Source: Actinomycetes bacterium (GTDB taxonomy: Bacteria; Actinomycetota; Acidimicrobiia; Acidimicrobiales; Acidimicrobiaceae). Taken from it: a stretch of 64,000 nucleotides of DNA. Positions 43,831 through 52,072 of the stretch are shown here, piece after piece. The stretch spans positions 1 through 64,000 of the forward strand of contig JAKARV010000005.1 of NCBI GenBank assembly GCA_021819205.1, written 5' to 3'. A program made the position numbers and the translations under genes. Position 1 is the first letter of the stretch, and every line of letters begins with the position of its first letter. A model generated the notes under the pieces. It had not been told where the DNA came from. It was given only the letters and a program-made list of their open reading frames with translations, and searched no databases.

Positions 43831-44280
43831 CTAATCAACACAACGATAGCACTGAATATTTTCTAAATCAATGATGTGGCGATAGTAATCTATGGCGGTC
43901 GCTCCAACGGCAAGAAGATCGATTTCCGACGGGTTGTCAAGCGTTATGCGGTAGATCCAACCAGCACCGTATGGATCACGATTGGCTGCGGCAATATCAC
44001 TTTCGAAAGTTTCGCGATTGTTTGCAACTATTTTTCCGCTCAGTGGTGAGATCATAGGCCCAACCCACTTGGCACTTTCAAGAACGGCTAGCGGCCGTCC
44101 TCGAGTAATAGACTTACCGGGTGCTTTCCAGCTGAGCTGGACGAGGCGGCCCATGCGTGTTTGAGCGACATCTGTCATGCCAATAGTGGCTGATTGTCCG
44201 TCTATACGCACCCAGACATCCGCTTCCAGGTCATAAAAGACATCGTCGGGAAGCGCACAGCCTCGCCATACTTCGACCAC
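43831..44280 (-). CDS. GcvH-like lipoate-binding protein (LbpA type), copy 2
   Basis: 149 aa with the H-protein fold. The lysine expected to carry lipoate is K71 in LESAKWVGP. Blocks such as TIGMTDVAQ, SPLSGKIVANN and DPYGAGWIYRI are typical of the fold. Glycine cleavage enzymes are not near, while sHdr genes are, so it is better read as the sHdr-associated lipoate-binding protein than as GcvH. It ends in a Cys-containing tail (ENIQCYRCVD). The GTG start lies one base after the stop of copy 1. About 45% similar in wording to copy 1, by eye. Confidence 0.85.
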   Translation of the reverse strand: MVEVWRGCALPDDVFYDLEADVWVRIDGQSATIGMTDVAQTRMGRLVQLSWKAPGKSITRGRPLAVLESAKWVGPMISPLSGKIVANNRETFESDIAAANRDPYGAGWIYRITLDNPSEIDLLAVGATAIDYYRHIIDLENIQCYRCVD

Positions 44281-44281
44281 G

Positions 44282-44722
44282 CTATTCAGTCCCGCAATGG
44301 ATCCCTTGTTCGGCGAGAAAGTCCTGGTAAGCCCGCACGCCTTCCTCCCCCGTGACCAGCTGCGCCGAGTCCCGCGTCCAGTCGACCGGGCGAATCTTGG
44401 CTACCCAGCCATCTCCGTAAGGGTCAGAGTTGAGGGTTCCGGGGTGGGCCGATAAAGCCTGATTGACCTCAACTACCTCTCCTTCGACCGGACACGGAAC
44501 CGGTCCAACCCATTTTCCGCTTTCTACGGTCGCTAAAGACTTCCCTTGCTTGATTACTTTGCCTGTGGGCTTGAGCGATATCGAGATAATTGTTTTTGCT
44601 AAAGATTGAGCTACGTCCGTCAACCCGACCACGAGTAAATCTTCGCTTGGCCGTGCCCAGACGTGCTTGTCGACGATATAGTAGAGATCGTCTGGAATAT
44701 TGCAACCTTGAACTTCAGACAT
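44282..44722 (-). CDS. GcvH-like lipoate-binding protein (LbpA type), copy 1
   Basis: 146 aa, same fold as its neighbour. The lipoyl lysine is K70 in VESGKWVGP. Other blocks: VVGLTDVAQSLA, GEVVEVNQAL, DPYGDGWVAKI. The N-terminus CNIPDDLYY and the matching CALPDDVFY of copy 2 suggest a shared, non-GcvH ancestor. ATG 44722 is preceded by GAGGAG at 8 bases; the frame extends to 44749 but without a site. In sHdr organisms this carrier is essential and takes part in handling the sulfur substrate. Confidence 0.88.
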   Translation of the reverse strand: MSEVQGCNIPDDLYYIVDKHVWARPSEDLLVVGLTDVAQSLAKTIISISLKPTGKVIKQGKSLATVESGKWVGPVPCPVEGEVVEVNQALSAHPGTLNSDPYGDGWVAKIRPVDWTRDSAQLVTGEEGVRAYQDFLAEQGIHCGTE

Positions 44723-44770
44723 ATGCTCTTCTCCTCTTGTTGTATTCAATGTTATTTAAGCCTATCGGAG

Positions 44771-45079
44771 CTATCGGTCAGCAGGAATACCAATGCGTTC
44801 GGCGTGCTCGCCAATGAGATGCTGAAGCAGAATATCTGAAGCAACAAGGCGGATGTCGTCTTCGAACTCCTCGACAAACTCGATAGTTGCCTTTCCTGTC
44901 TTGAGCGTTTGCCGGTAGCTTTCCGGGCAAAGGGGGCACCGTACTTCGAAATAGCGTCTCGGAACATCCGTGGCTATAGTCACCATGTCGGGGTGTCCAC
45001 CCTTCAAATGGAGATGGAGGCCGCGATAGTCGCTTCCTTCGCGACAGATCGGGCAGTGCAAGATCGATACTTCTTCCAT
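44771..45079 (-). CDS. Small two-zinc-finger protein in the sulfur cluster
   Basis: 102 aa with two similar modules: HCPICREGSDYRGLHLHLKG followed by GH, and CPLCPESYRQ followed some 40 residues later by LLQHLIGEHAE. Each has CxxC and two histidines, like a C2H2-type finger. I know no named family. The ATG at 45079 starts one base after the stop of the membrane oxidoreductase gene, so it belongs to the operon. It could be a small regulator, an adaptor or an assembly factor; none of these can be chosen from sequence. Confidence 0.75.
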   Translation of the reverse strand: MEEVSILHCPICREGSDYRGLHLHLKGGHPDMVTIATDVPRRYFEVRCPLCPESYRQTLKTGKATIEFVEEFEDDIRLVASDILLQHLIGEHAERIGIPADR

Positions 45080-45080
45080 G

Positions 45081-47243
45081 TTACGCCTCGACGAGGTCGG
45101 CCCCAATAAGCGCTTCCGAAAACAGCTCAACAATGTCGACGACCTTCATCGACTCTTCGAGGCCGGCGGTCTTCACTGCGTCCGAGAACATAGCGTAATC
45201 CTTGGGGCAAGCAACCACGAAATACTCAACTCCAAGGGAGGCAGCTTCTCTGATCCGGTTTACCGACGGACGCTCTTCGAGAAATGAGTCATCCATCCAG
45301 ATTCGGCCTCCACCGGCACCGCAACAGAAGGAGTTCGTGCGGTTCCGCGGCATCTCGAGGAGTTCGCAGCCGGAGGCGCCGATGACGGCGCGGGGTGCAT
45401 CGAACACTCGGTTGTATCGGCCCAGGTAGCATGGATCGTGGTAGGTCACCCGACGCCCCAAGGGTTTGAGTTCGACTTTGCCTCGGTATACCAAGCCGGC
45501 CAAAAGCTCAGAGTAGTGGAGCACCTCTTTGTCGAGTCCAAATGCAGGATACTCGTTTCTCAGGGTGTTGAGGCTGTGCGGGTCTGTAGTTACGATTCGC
45601 GTAAAGTCAGCCTTCTCAAAGGCTCGCATATTCGACTCGACCAGCATCTCGAAAAGACCCTCTTCCCCTACACGGCGTACGTCGTTGCCCGCGTTACGCT
45701 CGTCCTCGTAAAGGATTCCAAAGGAGACCCCGGCACTATTCAGTACTTTTGCCAGGGTCCGCGAGATCTCAACCAGCCGTTCGTCAAATGATGCGAAGTC
45801 ACCGAGAAACCAAAGGTACTCGACGGGCTCCTTCCGGGCGTCGGGGATCGGGATATCGAGACCCTTGGTCCAGCGGGCGCGCATCCGGGCTGATTTGCCA
45901 AACGAGTTTCCCTGGGTGGAAATGTTCTGCAGCGCGCTTTGGAGGGTGGGGTCCATCTCGCCCCGATCCACCAGCGATCGTCGGAGTTGCACGATCGTCG
46001 GGACGTGTTCGACGCCAACCGGGCAGATCTCTACGCAGGCCATGCAGGTGGTGCAGGACCAGAGCGTACGTTCCTTGATAACCGTTCCCGCGAGTGGACC
46101 ATTACCCGCGAGCGGTCCTGACGGGGTTGGCCGATCTTCGCTATCGAGAAAAAGCGGAATCTGGTTGTTCCGATCACTCCACTGGCGAAGGTCGAGAATG
46201 AAGTCGCGTGGAGATAGCGGCGCGCCGGCGGTTCGCGCTGGGCATACGTAGTGGCATCGCCCGCACTTCGTGCACGAGTCGAAGGCGAGAAGCTCCTTGG
46301 GAGTGAAGTCGGCAAAGGTGGCGTACCCAGCAGCTCCTTCGGGTGGCGCGGGAAGGCGCCGAATGTTTGCCGGATCGCTCACTACCAGGTTGGTAGGGGC
46401 AGACAGAATGTGCAAAGCCTTCGAGAACGGCAGGTAAGCGATGAAGGCAAGCGCGGATCCAACGTGTACCCACCACAGCCACGCGTGTGCGCTTCGCGCA
46501 CTTGCCGCGCCGACGCCAAACGATGCGAACATCTTCCCGATCAACCAACCGAGCCAGGTCCAGCGCTCGAAGCTGGGAAAGCCTTCGCCGTCAATTCGAA
46601 GTCCCTGAATGAGAAGGCCGGTGACCAGGATAAGCAGAAGGCCAACCATGAACACCTGATCGCCAAGGACGATCTTCGACCGTGAGTACCCTCCCTCCGG
46701 GATCTCGGCTCGGGTGTAGTCGAGCTGGGGCTCTCGAGAGAACCACCTCCGCAGCGCCAGCATCACGGAGCCGATGATTGCCAGTAGTCCAGCAAGATCA
46801 AAGACGGCGTTGTAGCCTAGATAGAAGGGGCCCCGAAAGAAGCTATAGGTGTGTCCGGTGACGATACGGGAGGCGTTTCCAAGGATGTCATAGTCGAGGG
46901 AGAGGATCGAGGTCGCCAGGAAGAGGCCGATAAAACCCCAGAACACCAGGAGATGCGCTAAACCAACCGGCTTTTTGACCTTGGTGATTGATCGGTTGGC
47001 CGCAATTACCGCGGCTGATTTCGATACCCCTGGGCGCGCGGTGACGTCGGGGATGTCGTATTTCGTTGCCCTGCGGAGCCATCTCCACCCCGCCGGGCGG
47101 CGTCCCACCCGGTAGACCCGGATCCGACGGTAGATTCCCCAGAAGAAGAGGAGCAGCGTCGCCAGCGCCAGCAGGTAGAAGATTACCCGTGCGGCTTCGG
47201 TCTCACCGCCAAAGATAGTCCGGGTTTCGAGCACGGCTAGCAC
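45081..47243 (-). CDS. Membrane ETF:quinone oxidoreductase-like (NarI-FeS-CCG fusion)
   Basis: 720 aa in three parts. Residues 15-275 contain about six hydrophobic segments of the nitrate-reductase-gamma/DsrM type with histidines for heme b. Residues 320-410 hold two [4Fe-4S] motifs (CTKCGRCHYVCP and CTTCMACVEICPVG). Residues 440-715 are a HdrD/GlpC-type CCG domain (HDPCYLGRYN, FCCGAGGGRIW, VACPKD). The architecture is that of the ETF-linked membrane oxidoreductase of actinobacteria (EMO/EtfD), which passes electrons from ETF to menaquinone. GTG start two bases after the etfA stop. Confidence 0.87.
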   Translation of the reverse strand: MLAVLETRTIFGGETEAARVIFYLLALATLLLFFWGIYRRIRVYRVGRRPAGWRWLRRATKYDIPDVTARPGVSKSAAVIAANRSITKVKKPVGLAHLLVFWGFIGLFLATSILSLDYDILGNASRIVTGHTYSFFRGPFYLGYNAVFDLAGLLAIIGSVMLALRRWFSREPQLDYTRAEIPEGGYSRSKIVLGDQVFMVGLLLILVTGLLIQGLRIDGEGFPSFERWTWLGWLIGKMFASFGVGAASARSAHAWLWWVHVGSALAFIAYLPFSKALHILSAPTNLVVSDPANIRRLPAPPEGAAGYATFADFTPKELLAFDSCTKCGRCHYVCPARTAGAPLSPRDFILDLRQWSDRNNQIPLFLDSEDRPTPSGPLAGNGPLAGTVIKERTLWSCTTCMACVEICPVGVEHVPTIVQLRRSLVDRGEMDPTLQSALQNISTQGNSFGKSARMRARWTKGLDIPIPDARKEPVEYLWFLGDFASFDERLVEISRTLAKVLNSAGVSFGILYEDERNAGNDVRRVGEEGLFEMLVESNMRAFEKADFTRIVTTDPHSLNTLRNEYPAFGLDKEVLHYSELLAGLVYRGKVELKPLGRRVTYHDPCYLGRYNRVFDAPRAVIGASGCELLEMPRNRTNSFCCGAGGGRIWMDDSFLEERPSVNRIREAASLGVEYFVVACPKDYAMFSDAVKTAGLEESMKVVDIVELFSEALIGADLVEA

Positions 47244-47245
47244 TG

Positions 47246-48199
47246 CTAGCCGCCGAACCGTTCCGTCAACTCAGGAACCAGGTCAAAAAGATCGACCGTA
47301 GTTCCAAAGTGGGCGACCTCAAAGATCGGAGCACCGGGATCGGTGTTGCAGGCGATGATCATTTCAGCATTTCGCATCCCCTCAAGATGTTCCGGGGCTC
47401 CGGAGATCCCGAAACTTAGGTAGATCGAAGGCTTCACCTTCTTGCCAGACTTCCCTACTTGGTGCGGTTTAGGGAGCCAACCACTGTCAATCACTGGCCT
47501 AGAGGCGGAAAGGGGAACCTTGAGCGCGTCAGCCAGTTCCTGGACAAGCTCGAGATTGTCGGACGATCCGATCCCGCGTCCCACCGAGACCAGCATCGGA
47601 GCTGCGGTGATGTCGACCCCACCGGTCTCGGGTTCGCGAATCGCCATTGCCACTGCCTTCGGTTTTTCGCCAACTTCAATGCGCTCGACCCGTGGAGAGC
47701 CGGTACTGCGCCCGTCATCGGCGGGAAACGAGCCTGGAATGACTGTTGCAAAGCAGATAAAGCTATCCAGAGCCACCTCGGCAAGCATCTTGCCCCCGTA
47801 AAGCTGTGCCGTCGCAAGTATCTCTTCGCCGTCGACGTCAAGGTCGATCACATAGGAGGCGAGTTGGCCACCAAAGCGGGTGGCCAGCGAACCCCCAAGG
47901 TCGAGCCCAACGGTTCCGGTGCTCATCAGCACCACCCGAGGAGAGGAGGCGGCAATTGCAGCGGCTACCCCGGCTTCCCAAATTGGAGCGGCGTAAGCTC
48001 CCGCCTCTAGTCCGGCGAGCTCAAGAATTACATCGGCGCCGCCGAGCTCCTGTACTGGATAGTCGGTTCCGGCGACCGCGACTGCTAGCTCCCCGCCAAG
48101 CTGTTTTGCCAGCTTGCTACCCTTGCCCAGCAGTTCGAATGTTGCTTCTGGATGCTCCCCTGCGATCCTCTCCGAGAGGACCAGCACTGAAATCGCCAT
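47246..48199 (-). CDS. etfA: Electron transfer flavoprotein, alpha subunit
   Basis: 317 aa. The FAD-binding half has VSVGRGIGSSDNLELV, PLSASRPVIDSGWLPKPHQVG (first 20 residues given), YLSFGISGAPEHLEGM and ACNTDPGAPIFEVAHFGTTVD (partly), all hallmarks of EtfA. It forms a dimer with EtfB. Lying between hdr genes and the membrane oxidoreductase, it most likely carries electrons from the sHdr complex to the quinone pool. ATG with GGGGGAGA upstream. Confidence 0.94.
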   Translation of the reverse strand: MAISVLVLSERIAGEHPEATFELLGKGSKLAKQLGGELAVAVAGTDYPVQELGGADVILELAGLEAGAYAAPIWEAGVAAAIAASSPRVVLMSTGTVGLDLGGSLATRFGGQLASYVIDLDVDGEEILATAQLYGGKMLAEVALDSFICFATVIPGSFPADDGRSTGSPRVERIEVGEKPKAVAMAIREPETGGVDITAAPMLVSVGRGIGSSDNLELVQELADALKVPLSASRPVIDSGWLPKPHQVGKSGKKVKPSIYLSFGISGAPEHLEGMRNAEMIIACNTDPGAPIFEVAHFGTTVDLFDLVPELTERFGG

Positions 48200-48210
48200 C
48201 TATCTCCCCC

Positions 48211-48981
48211 TTAGCTCCGCGCCAGTCCCTTGGACCTGATTAGTTCCGCAATCCTCTCCGCCACTTCGCTCGCACTGCCCTCGAGCATCTCCGCTCCCCC
48301 CCGCTTTTTAGGCGGGGATATTTTCCGCACAGTGCCACCGAGTGATCCACCAGCGGATATTTCCACTTCCTGTATCGTCTGCGTCTGCTGCGCCTGCCTG
48401 ATCCGGGTTATCGAGGCGTATCGTGGCGTTTGCCTTGCAGCCTGGATGCCGAGCACCGCCGGAAGCTCAAGCGAGGAGACGGCAACGGTTCCCCCGCCAA
48501 GCTCCTGCTCGACTTGCACCGCGCTGTCGGCGTCGTGGAAGCCGACAACGACCGCGGCGTGGCGAACCCCAAGACGTTCCGCAAGGACTCCGGCCAGCTG
48601 CCCGTCGAGATCGTCCGCCGCTTGAACCCCGGTCAGAACCAGGTCGAAGTCGTCTCTCTCAAGCCAGCTCGCCAAAATGGCTGCGCGGTCGCCGGTTCGT
48701 ATCCATCCCTCGGGGTCGTGTCCGGTTAGTTTTACCGCTCGGTCTGCGCCCTTTGCTAGTGCGGTGTACAGAGTTTGATCCACGTCTGGCTCGTCAAGGG
48801 CGACTACAGTGATCTCAGCGTCTCCATCGTCCTTGTGACACAGCGCTTCTTCAAGCGCGGCTTCGTCCCATTCGTTCGAGACGAACTTGACGAAGTCCCG
48901 GTCGATGTCGGTTCCGTCGGCGTTTACCTCCAGCTCCTCGACCAAATCTGCAAGCTGCCGCATTGCGACTACTATCTTCAC
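48211..48981 (-). CDS. etfB: Electron transfer flavoprotein, beta subunit
   Basis: About 256 aa. It begins KIVVAMRQLADLVEELEV and shows the AMP-binding-site wording LVLTGVQAADDLDGQLAGVLAE and the late PAVLGIQAARQTPRYASI, all EtfB features. The GTG at 48981 was chosen because it lies at the conserved beginning, with AGGAAG upstream; the frame reaches 49005. Eleven bases separate it from etfA. Confidence 0.93.
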   Translation of the reverse strand: MKIVVAMRQLADLVEELEVNADGTDIDRDFVKFVSNEWDEAALEEALCHKDDGDAEITVVALDEPDVDQTLYTALAKGADRAVKLTGHDPEGWIRTGDRAAILASWLERDDFDLVLTGVQAADDLDGQLAGVLAERLGVRHAAVVVGFHDADSAVQVEQELGGGTVAVSSLELPAVLGIQAARQTPRYASITRIRQAQQTQTIQEVEISAGGSLGGTVRKISPPKKRGGAEMLEGSASEVAERIAELIRSKGLARS

Positions 48982-48997
48982 AGGAACCACTTCCTTT

Positions 48998-50287
48998 CTA
49001 GCCAATTGCCATGTCGAGAAGCTCGGAGATGTCCATCACTTTGAGCCTTTCATTTCCGGTCGACTTTGCCGCGTCCTCAAACCGCGATACCTCGTACGGG
49101 CAGCATACGGCCAGTATGTCGGCTCCGGTCTCGGCGGCTTCCCTGACCCTGCGCTCGCTGAGGCGCTCGGTCAGGTGGTTGGCGTTGAATCCGTCCAGCC
49201 ACATTCCACCACCACCGCCGCCGCAACAGTAGGAGTTGCCTTTGCACCGTCCCATCTCGATGAGTTCCACCCCAGGGATGGCGTTGATCAAGGTGCGTGG
49301 CGCATCGTACTCGCCGTTGTGGCGACCCAGGTAGCACGGGTCGTGAAAGGTCACCTTGGCGTCGATCCGGTTGGTAAGCGGGAGGTTGCCGACAAGTGGG
49401 GCTAGCAGCTGGGTGTAGTGAAGCACCTCGTAGTTGTGCCCGTACTTGGGATACTCCTTCACCAAGGCGTTGAATCCGTGGGGATCCGGCGTCACAATGC
49501 GGCGAAAGTCGTACTTGTCGAGAACTTGGACGACTTCCTCCATGAGCGCTTCGAACAAGCCTTTCTCGCCGGCGAGGCGCTGTGAATCTCCGACGGTCTT
49601 CTCCTCGGCCCCAAGAATCGCAAAGTCTACGCCGGCATGGCTCAGGAGGCGGGCAAAGGCTTGCGCCGCCTGCTGGCCCCGTGGATGGTAGCTCCAATAG
49701 TCTTCGACGTAAAAAAGAACGTCAACCGGGCCGGGGTCGCCGGAGAGAACCCGTACGGGAACTCCAGCCCCTTTGGTCCAGGCATGCCTCTTTCGCGGAT
49801 TCTCGCCCAAAGCATTGCCGTAGCGAAAGGTCTTCTCCATCACCACCTGGAGCTCTTCCGGAATGTCACCGGCGGCTACCGCCGCCTCGCGCACTGCTGG
49901 CATTACTTCGACCATGTTCACCTGCTTCGGGCAGACCCGGAGGCAGTTTGCGCAGGTGGTACACATCCAGAGTTCGTCGGCTTTGAAGAGGTCGAGACCG
50001 GTCTGTACCCGTCGGTGAATCTTTCTTGGTCCGTACTCTCCAACCAGGTCGACCGGACATACAGGTACGCACTTCCCGCACCCGTAGCAATTTTGCAAAG
50101 ACTCTCCGCCCGTAAGCGAGGCGATTTTGGCAAAACCCGCGTAGGTGTAGTCGGTCAAGACCCGCGGGTTCAGCATTCTTGAAAATGAGCCCGAAACATC
50201 CCATTCGCGACCGGAGATTGGAGACTTGACGATGGCACTTTCCAGTTCGACCACGTCGGGCAGCTGCTTTTTACCGGCTACCGGCAC
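48998..50287 (-). CDS. Fused HdrC2-HdrB2-like iron-sulfur subunit
   Basis: 429 aa. The N-terminal third is HdrC-like with CYGCGKCVPVCP and CTTCANCLRVCP. The C-terminal part is HdrB/GlpC-like with one CCG motif set (FHDPCYLGRHNG, YCCGGGGGGMW, AVCCPYE). In the standard sHdr order hdrC2 and hdrB2 are separate; here they are one protein, a form that I recall from sHdr clusters that also carry etfAB. It closely resembles the C-terminal half of the membrane oxidoreductase above. GTG start after GGGGG, overlapping the preceding gene by 17 bases. Confidence 0.86.
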   Translation of the reverse strand: MPVAGKKQLPDVVELESAIVKSPISGREWDVSGSFSRMLNPRVLTDYTYAGFAKIASLTGGESLQNCYGCGKCVPVCPVDLVGEYGPRKIHRRVQTGLDLFKADELWMCTTCANCLRVCPKQVNMVEVMPAVREAAVAAGDIPEELQVVMEKTFRYGNALGENPRKRHAWTKGAGVPVRVLSGDPGPVDVLFYVEDYWSYHPRGQQAAQAFARLLSHAGVDFAILGAEEKTVGDSQRLAGEKGLFEALMEEVVQVLDKYDFRRIVTPDPHGFNALVKEYPKYGHNYEVLHYTQLLAPLVGNLPLTNRIDAKVTFHDPCYLGRHNGEYDAPRTLINAIPGVELIEMGRCKGNSYCCGGGGGGMWLDGFNANHLTERLSERRVREAAETGADILAVCCPYEVSRFEDAAKSTGNERLKVMDISELLDMAIG

Positions 50288-51008
50288 CGTTAACCCCCAA
50301 TGTTTTCGTGCCCAAAAGGCGTTGAGTGAACTCCCCGAGTTCAGGGAGAAGCTTGTTGAACTCTTTGCTCATGCGCATCTGTAGTACTGTGTTGACATAA
50401 ACTCCGTAAACTCCGGCCAGGAAGACGTCCAGCGTGAAGGGCCGAAGCGGATCGACGGGCATTCCAGCCGCGTAAAGCGTATGGATCAGGTACTCGTTGA
50501 CCTCTCGGAGCCTGCCATACGTGTCCAAACGGCTGTGACCGAATAAGTCTGTCTCATCATCCAAGAGAAGCAGCAGGGCGCCGGTCTCGGCCTCGGGATC
50601 GAATATCCATCGCGTCCACAGCGGGAAGTGTTCGGGTTCCAGTGCATGAAGCACCTCGGTACCCAGGTCGAACAGCCGAAGCTGGTCATCCGGATCGTCG
50701 TTTGCAAGGGCTTCGAGTGCTCCAGCCGGATCCGACTGAAGTCGTGCCAGCGTACTCGAAAGCCATTCGCCGTCGACCGCGGCGAGCAGCTTCCCGCGCT
50801 TGCGACGGAAGCCGAAAAAGAGCGTAAGCAAATCCGATAGCGACGAAGAATCAATTCCTCCTTCGATCTGGCGACGCAGAAGTGTTCCCTTTGTCTCAAG
50901 GCTTGAAGCTACAGCGGCGACAAACTCCGGCTGGAGTGTCTTCGCCATAGACGCATAAAACTCCCGCGCGGTTTCCAGGTCTGCATGCTGCTGCCTCATC
51001 GCCAACAT
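50271..51008 (-). CDS. Conserved sHdr-cluster protein of unknown function (Hyp)
   Basis: 245 aa, mostly helical, acidic, without metal-binding motifs or membrane segments. It lies exactly where sHdr clusters have the gene called hyp, between hdrA and hdrC2/hdrB2. Blocks such as LRLFDLGTEVLHALEPEHFPLW (first 20 of a run) and a Trp-rich motif WTRWIFDPEAETGAL are striking. It starts at the base after the hdrA stop. Identity comes from position and size; the role is not known to me. Confidence 0.75.
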   Translation of the reverse strand: MLAMRQQHADLETAREFYASMAKTLQPEFVAAVASSLETKGTLLRRQIEGGIDSSSLSDLLTLFFGFRRKRGKLLAAVDGEWLSSTLARLQSDPAGALEALANDDPDDQLRLFDLGTEVLHALEPEHFPLWTRWIFDPEAETGALLLLLDDETDLFGHSRLDTYGRLREVNEYLIHTLYAAGMPVDPLRPFTLDVFLAGVYGVYVNTVLQMRMSKEFNKLLPELGEFTQRLLGTKTLGVNGAGSR

Positions 51009-52061
51009 CTAGCCCCCAACGCGCGATCCAAGCCTTGCGACCGCTCGAGCAGCTGCGAGGCCGCCGGTAGAGGCGCAGTCCTCAAGATCGGCTGGACCGA
51101 GAGCGGTGCCGACTGCAAATACGCCTTCACGGGAGGTTGACACCGTGTCCAAGGGAGGGTTTTGGGCTTCGACAAAACCATACTTGTTCTGTTTGATCCC
51201 GAGCATTTGGGCCATGCGGCGAGTGCCGAAAGAGGGCTCCATCCCAACAGAGAGGACAACAAGGTCCATGGGAATCTCCATTGGACGCCCCATGGTGGTG
51301 TCCTCGCCACGCACCAAAAGTCTCCCTTCTTTTGGAAGAACCTCGGTAATGATCCCCTTGACGTATTGAACGTGGTGCTTCTCTTGGGCCGGCCAGTAGA
51401 TCTGGCTCTCCCAATACCCATACATCCGCATGTCAATGTAGAAGATGAAGACCTCGGAGTCGGGAAGAGCCATTCTGACCTCGGTCGCCTCTTTGGAGGC
51501 GACTCCGCAGCAGACCTTGGAGCAGTATTCGTTGCCAATCTGCCGGTCTCGGCTGCCAACGCATTGAACAAAGCAGACCCGCTTCGGTGGTTGGCCGTTC
51601 GACGGCCGAACGACGCTTCCCTCCTTTAGCATCGCCTCCAGATCCTGGAGTGCAATGACGTCGGGAAACTCGTAGTAACCGTAGAGCTGGGTCTCGCGTC
51701 CCGGGTCGAAGTGTTGGAAGCCGGTTGCGAGAATTACTGCTGGAGCTACCCGCTCCACAGCCCCCTGCGGCGTCTGGATGGTCACCTGAAAGGGTGCGTT
51801 GCCCTCAGAGACTCCGACAACCTCGCTTTGAAGGAGAATCTCCACGTCGGCGCAGCTTTCGAGGTCCGCTGCCATACGATTCATGACCACTTCGGCATCT
51901 TCGAGGTGCGGAGTGAGCGAGGCATACTTCTCCTCGATCGGCCGCCCTCCAAGGTATCCCAACTTCTCCACGACGGTTACCGGGGCGCCTAGCCGGCCCG
52001 CAGCGATTGCGGCAGACAGACCCGCCGGACCACCCCCGATGACTACTACCCTCTCGTTCAT
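51009..52061 (-). CDS. hdrA: HdrA-like FAD/iron-sulfur protein (sHdrA)
   Basis: 350 aa. The FAD-binding N-terminus is RVVVIGGGPAGLSAAIAAGR. The HdrA-specific cluster motif is VCFVQCVGSRD followed by NEYCSKVCCGVASKEA. It lacks the extra ferredoxin and thioredoxin-reductase-like domains of methanogen HdrA, as sHdrA does. It is the flavin core of the complex, oxidising protein-bound sulfur and passing electrons to HdrC/HdrB. The ATG at 52061 has GGAG upstream. Confidence 0.92.
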   Translation of the reverse strand: MNERVVVIGGGPAGLSAAIAAGRLGAPVTVVEKLGYLGGRPIEEKYASLTPHLEDAEVVMNRMAADLESCADVEILLQSEVVGVSEGNAPFQVTIQTPQGAVERVAPAVILATGFQHFDPGRETQLYGYYEFPDVIALQDLEAMLKEGSVVRPSNGQPPKRVCFVQCVGSRDRQIGNEYCSKVCCGVASKEATEVRMALPDSEVFIFYIDMRMYGYWESQIYWPAQEKHHVQYVKGIITEVLPKEGRLLVRGEDTTMGRPMEIPMDLVVLSVGMEPSFGTRRMAQMLGIKQNKYGFVEAQNPPLDTVSTSREGVFAVGTALGPADLEDCASTGGLAAARAVARLGSRVGG

Positions 52062-52072
52062 TGACTGCTCCT

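Noticed and set aside
43831-44722. Glycine cleavage H proteins
   Set aside because: No gcvT or gcvP nearby; placement in an sHdr cluster and the ES-x-KWVGP wording fit LbpA instead.
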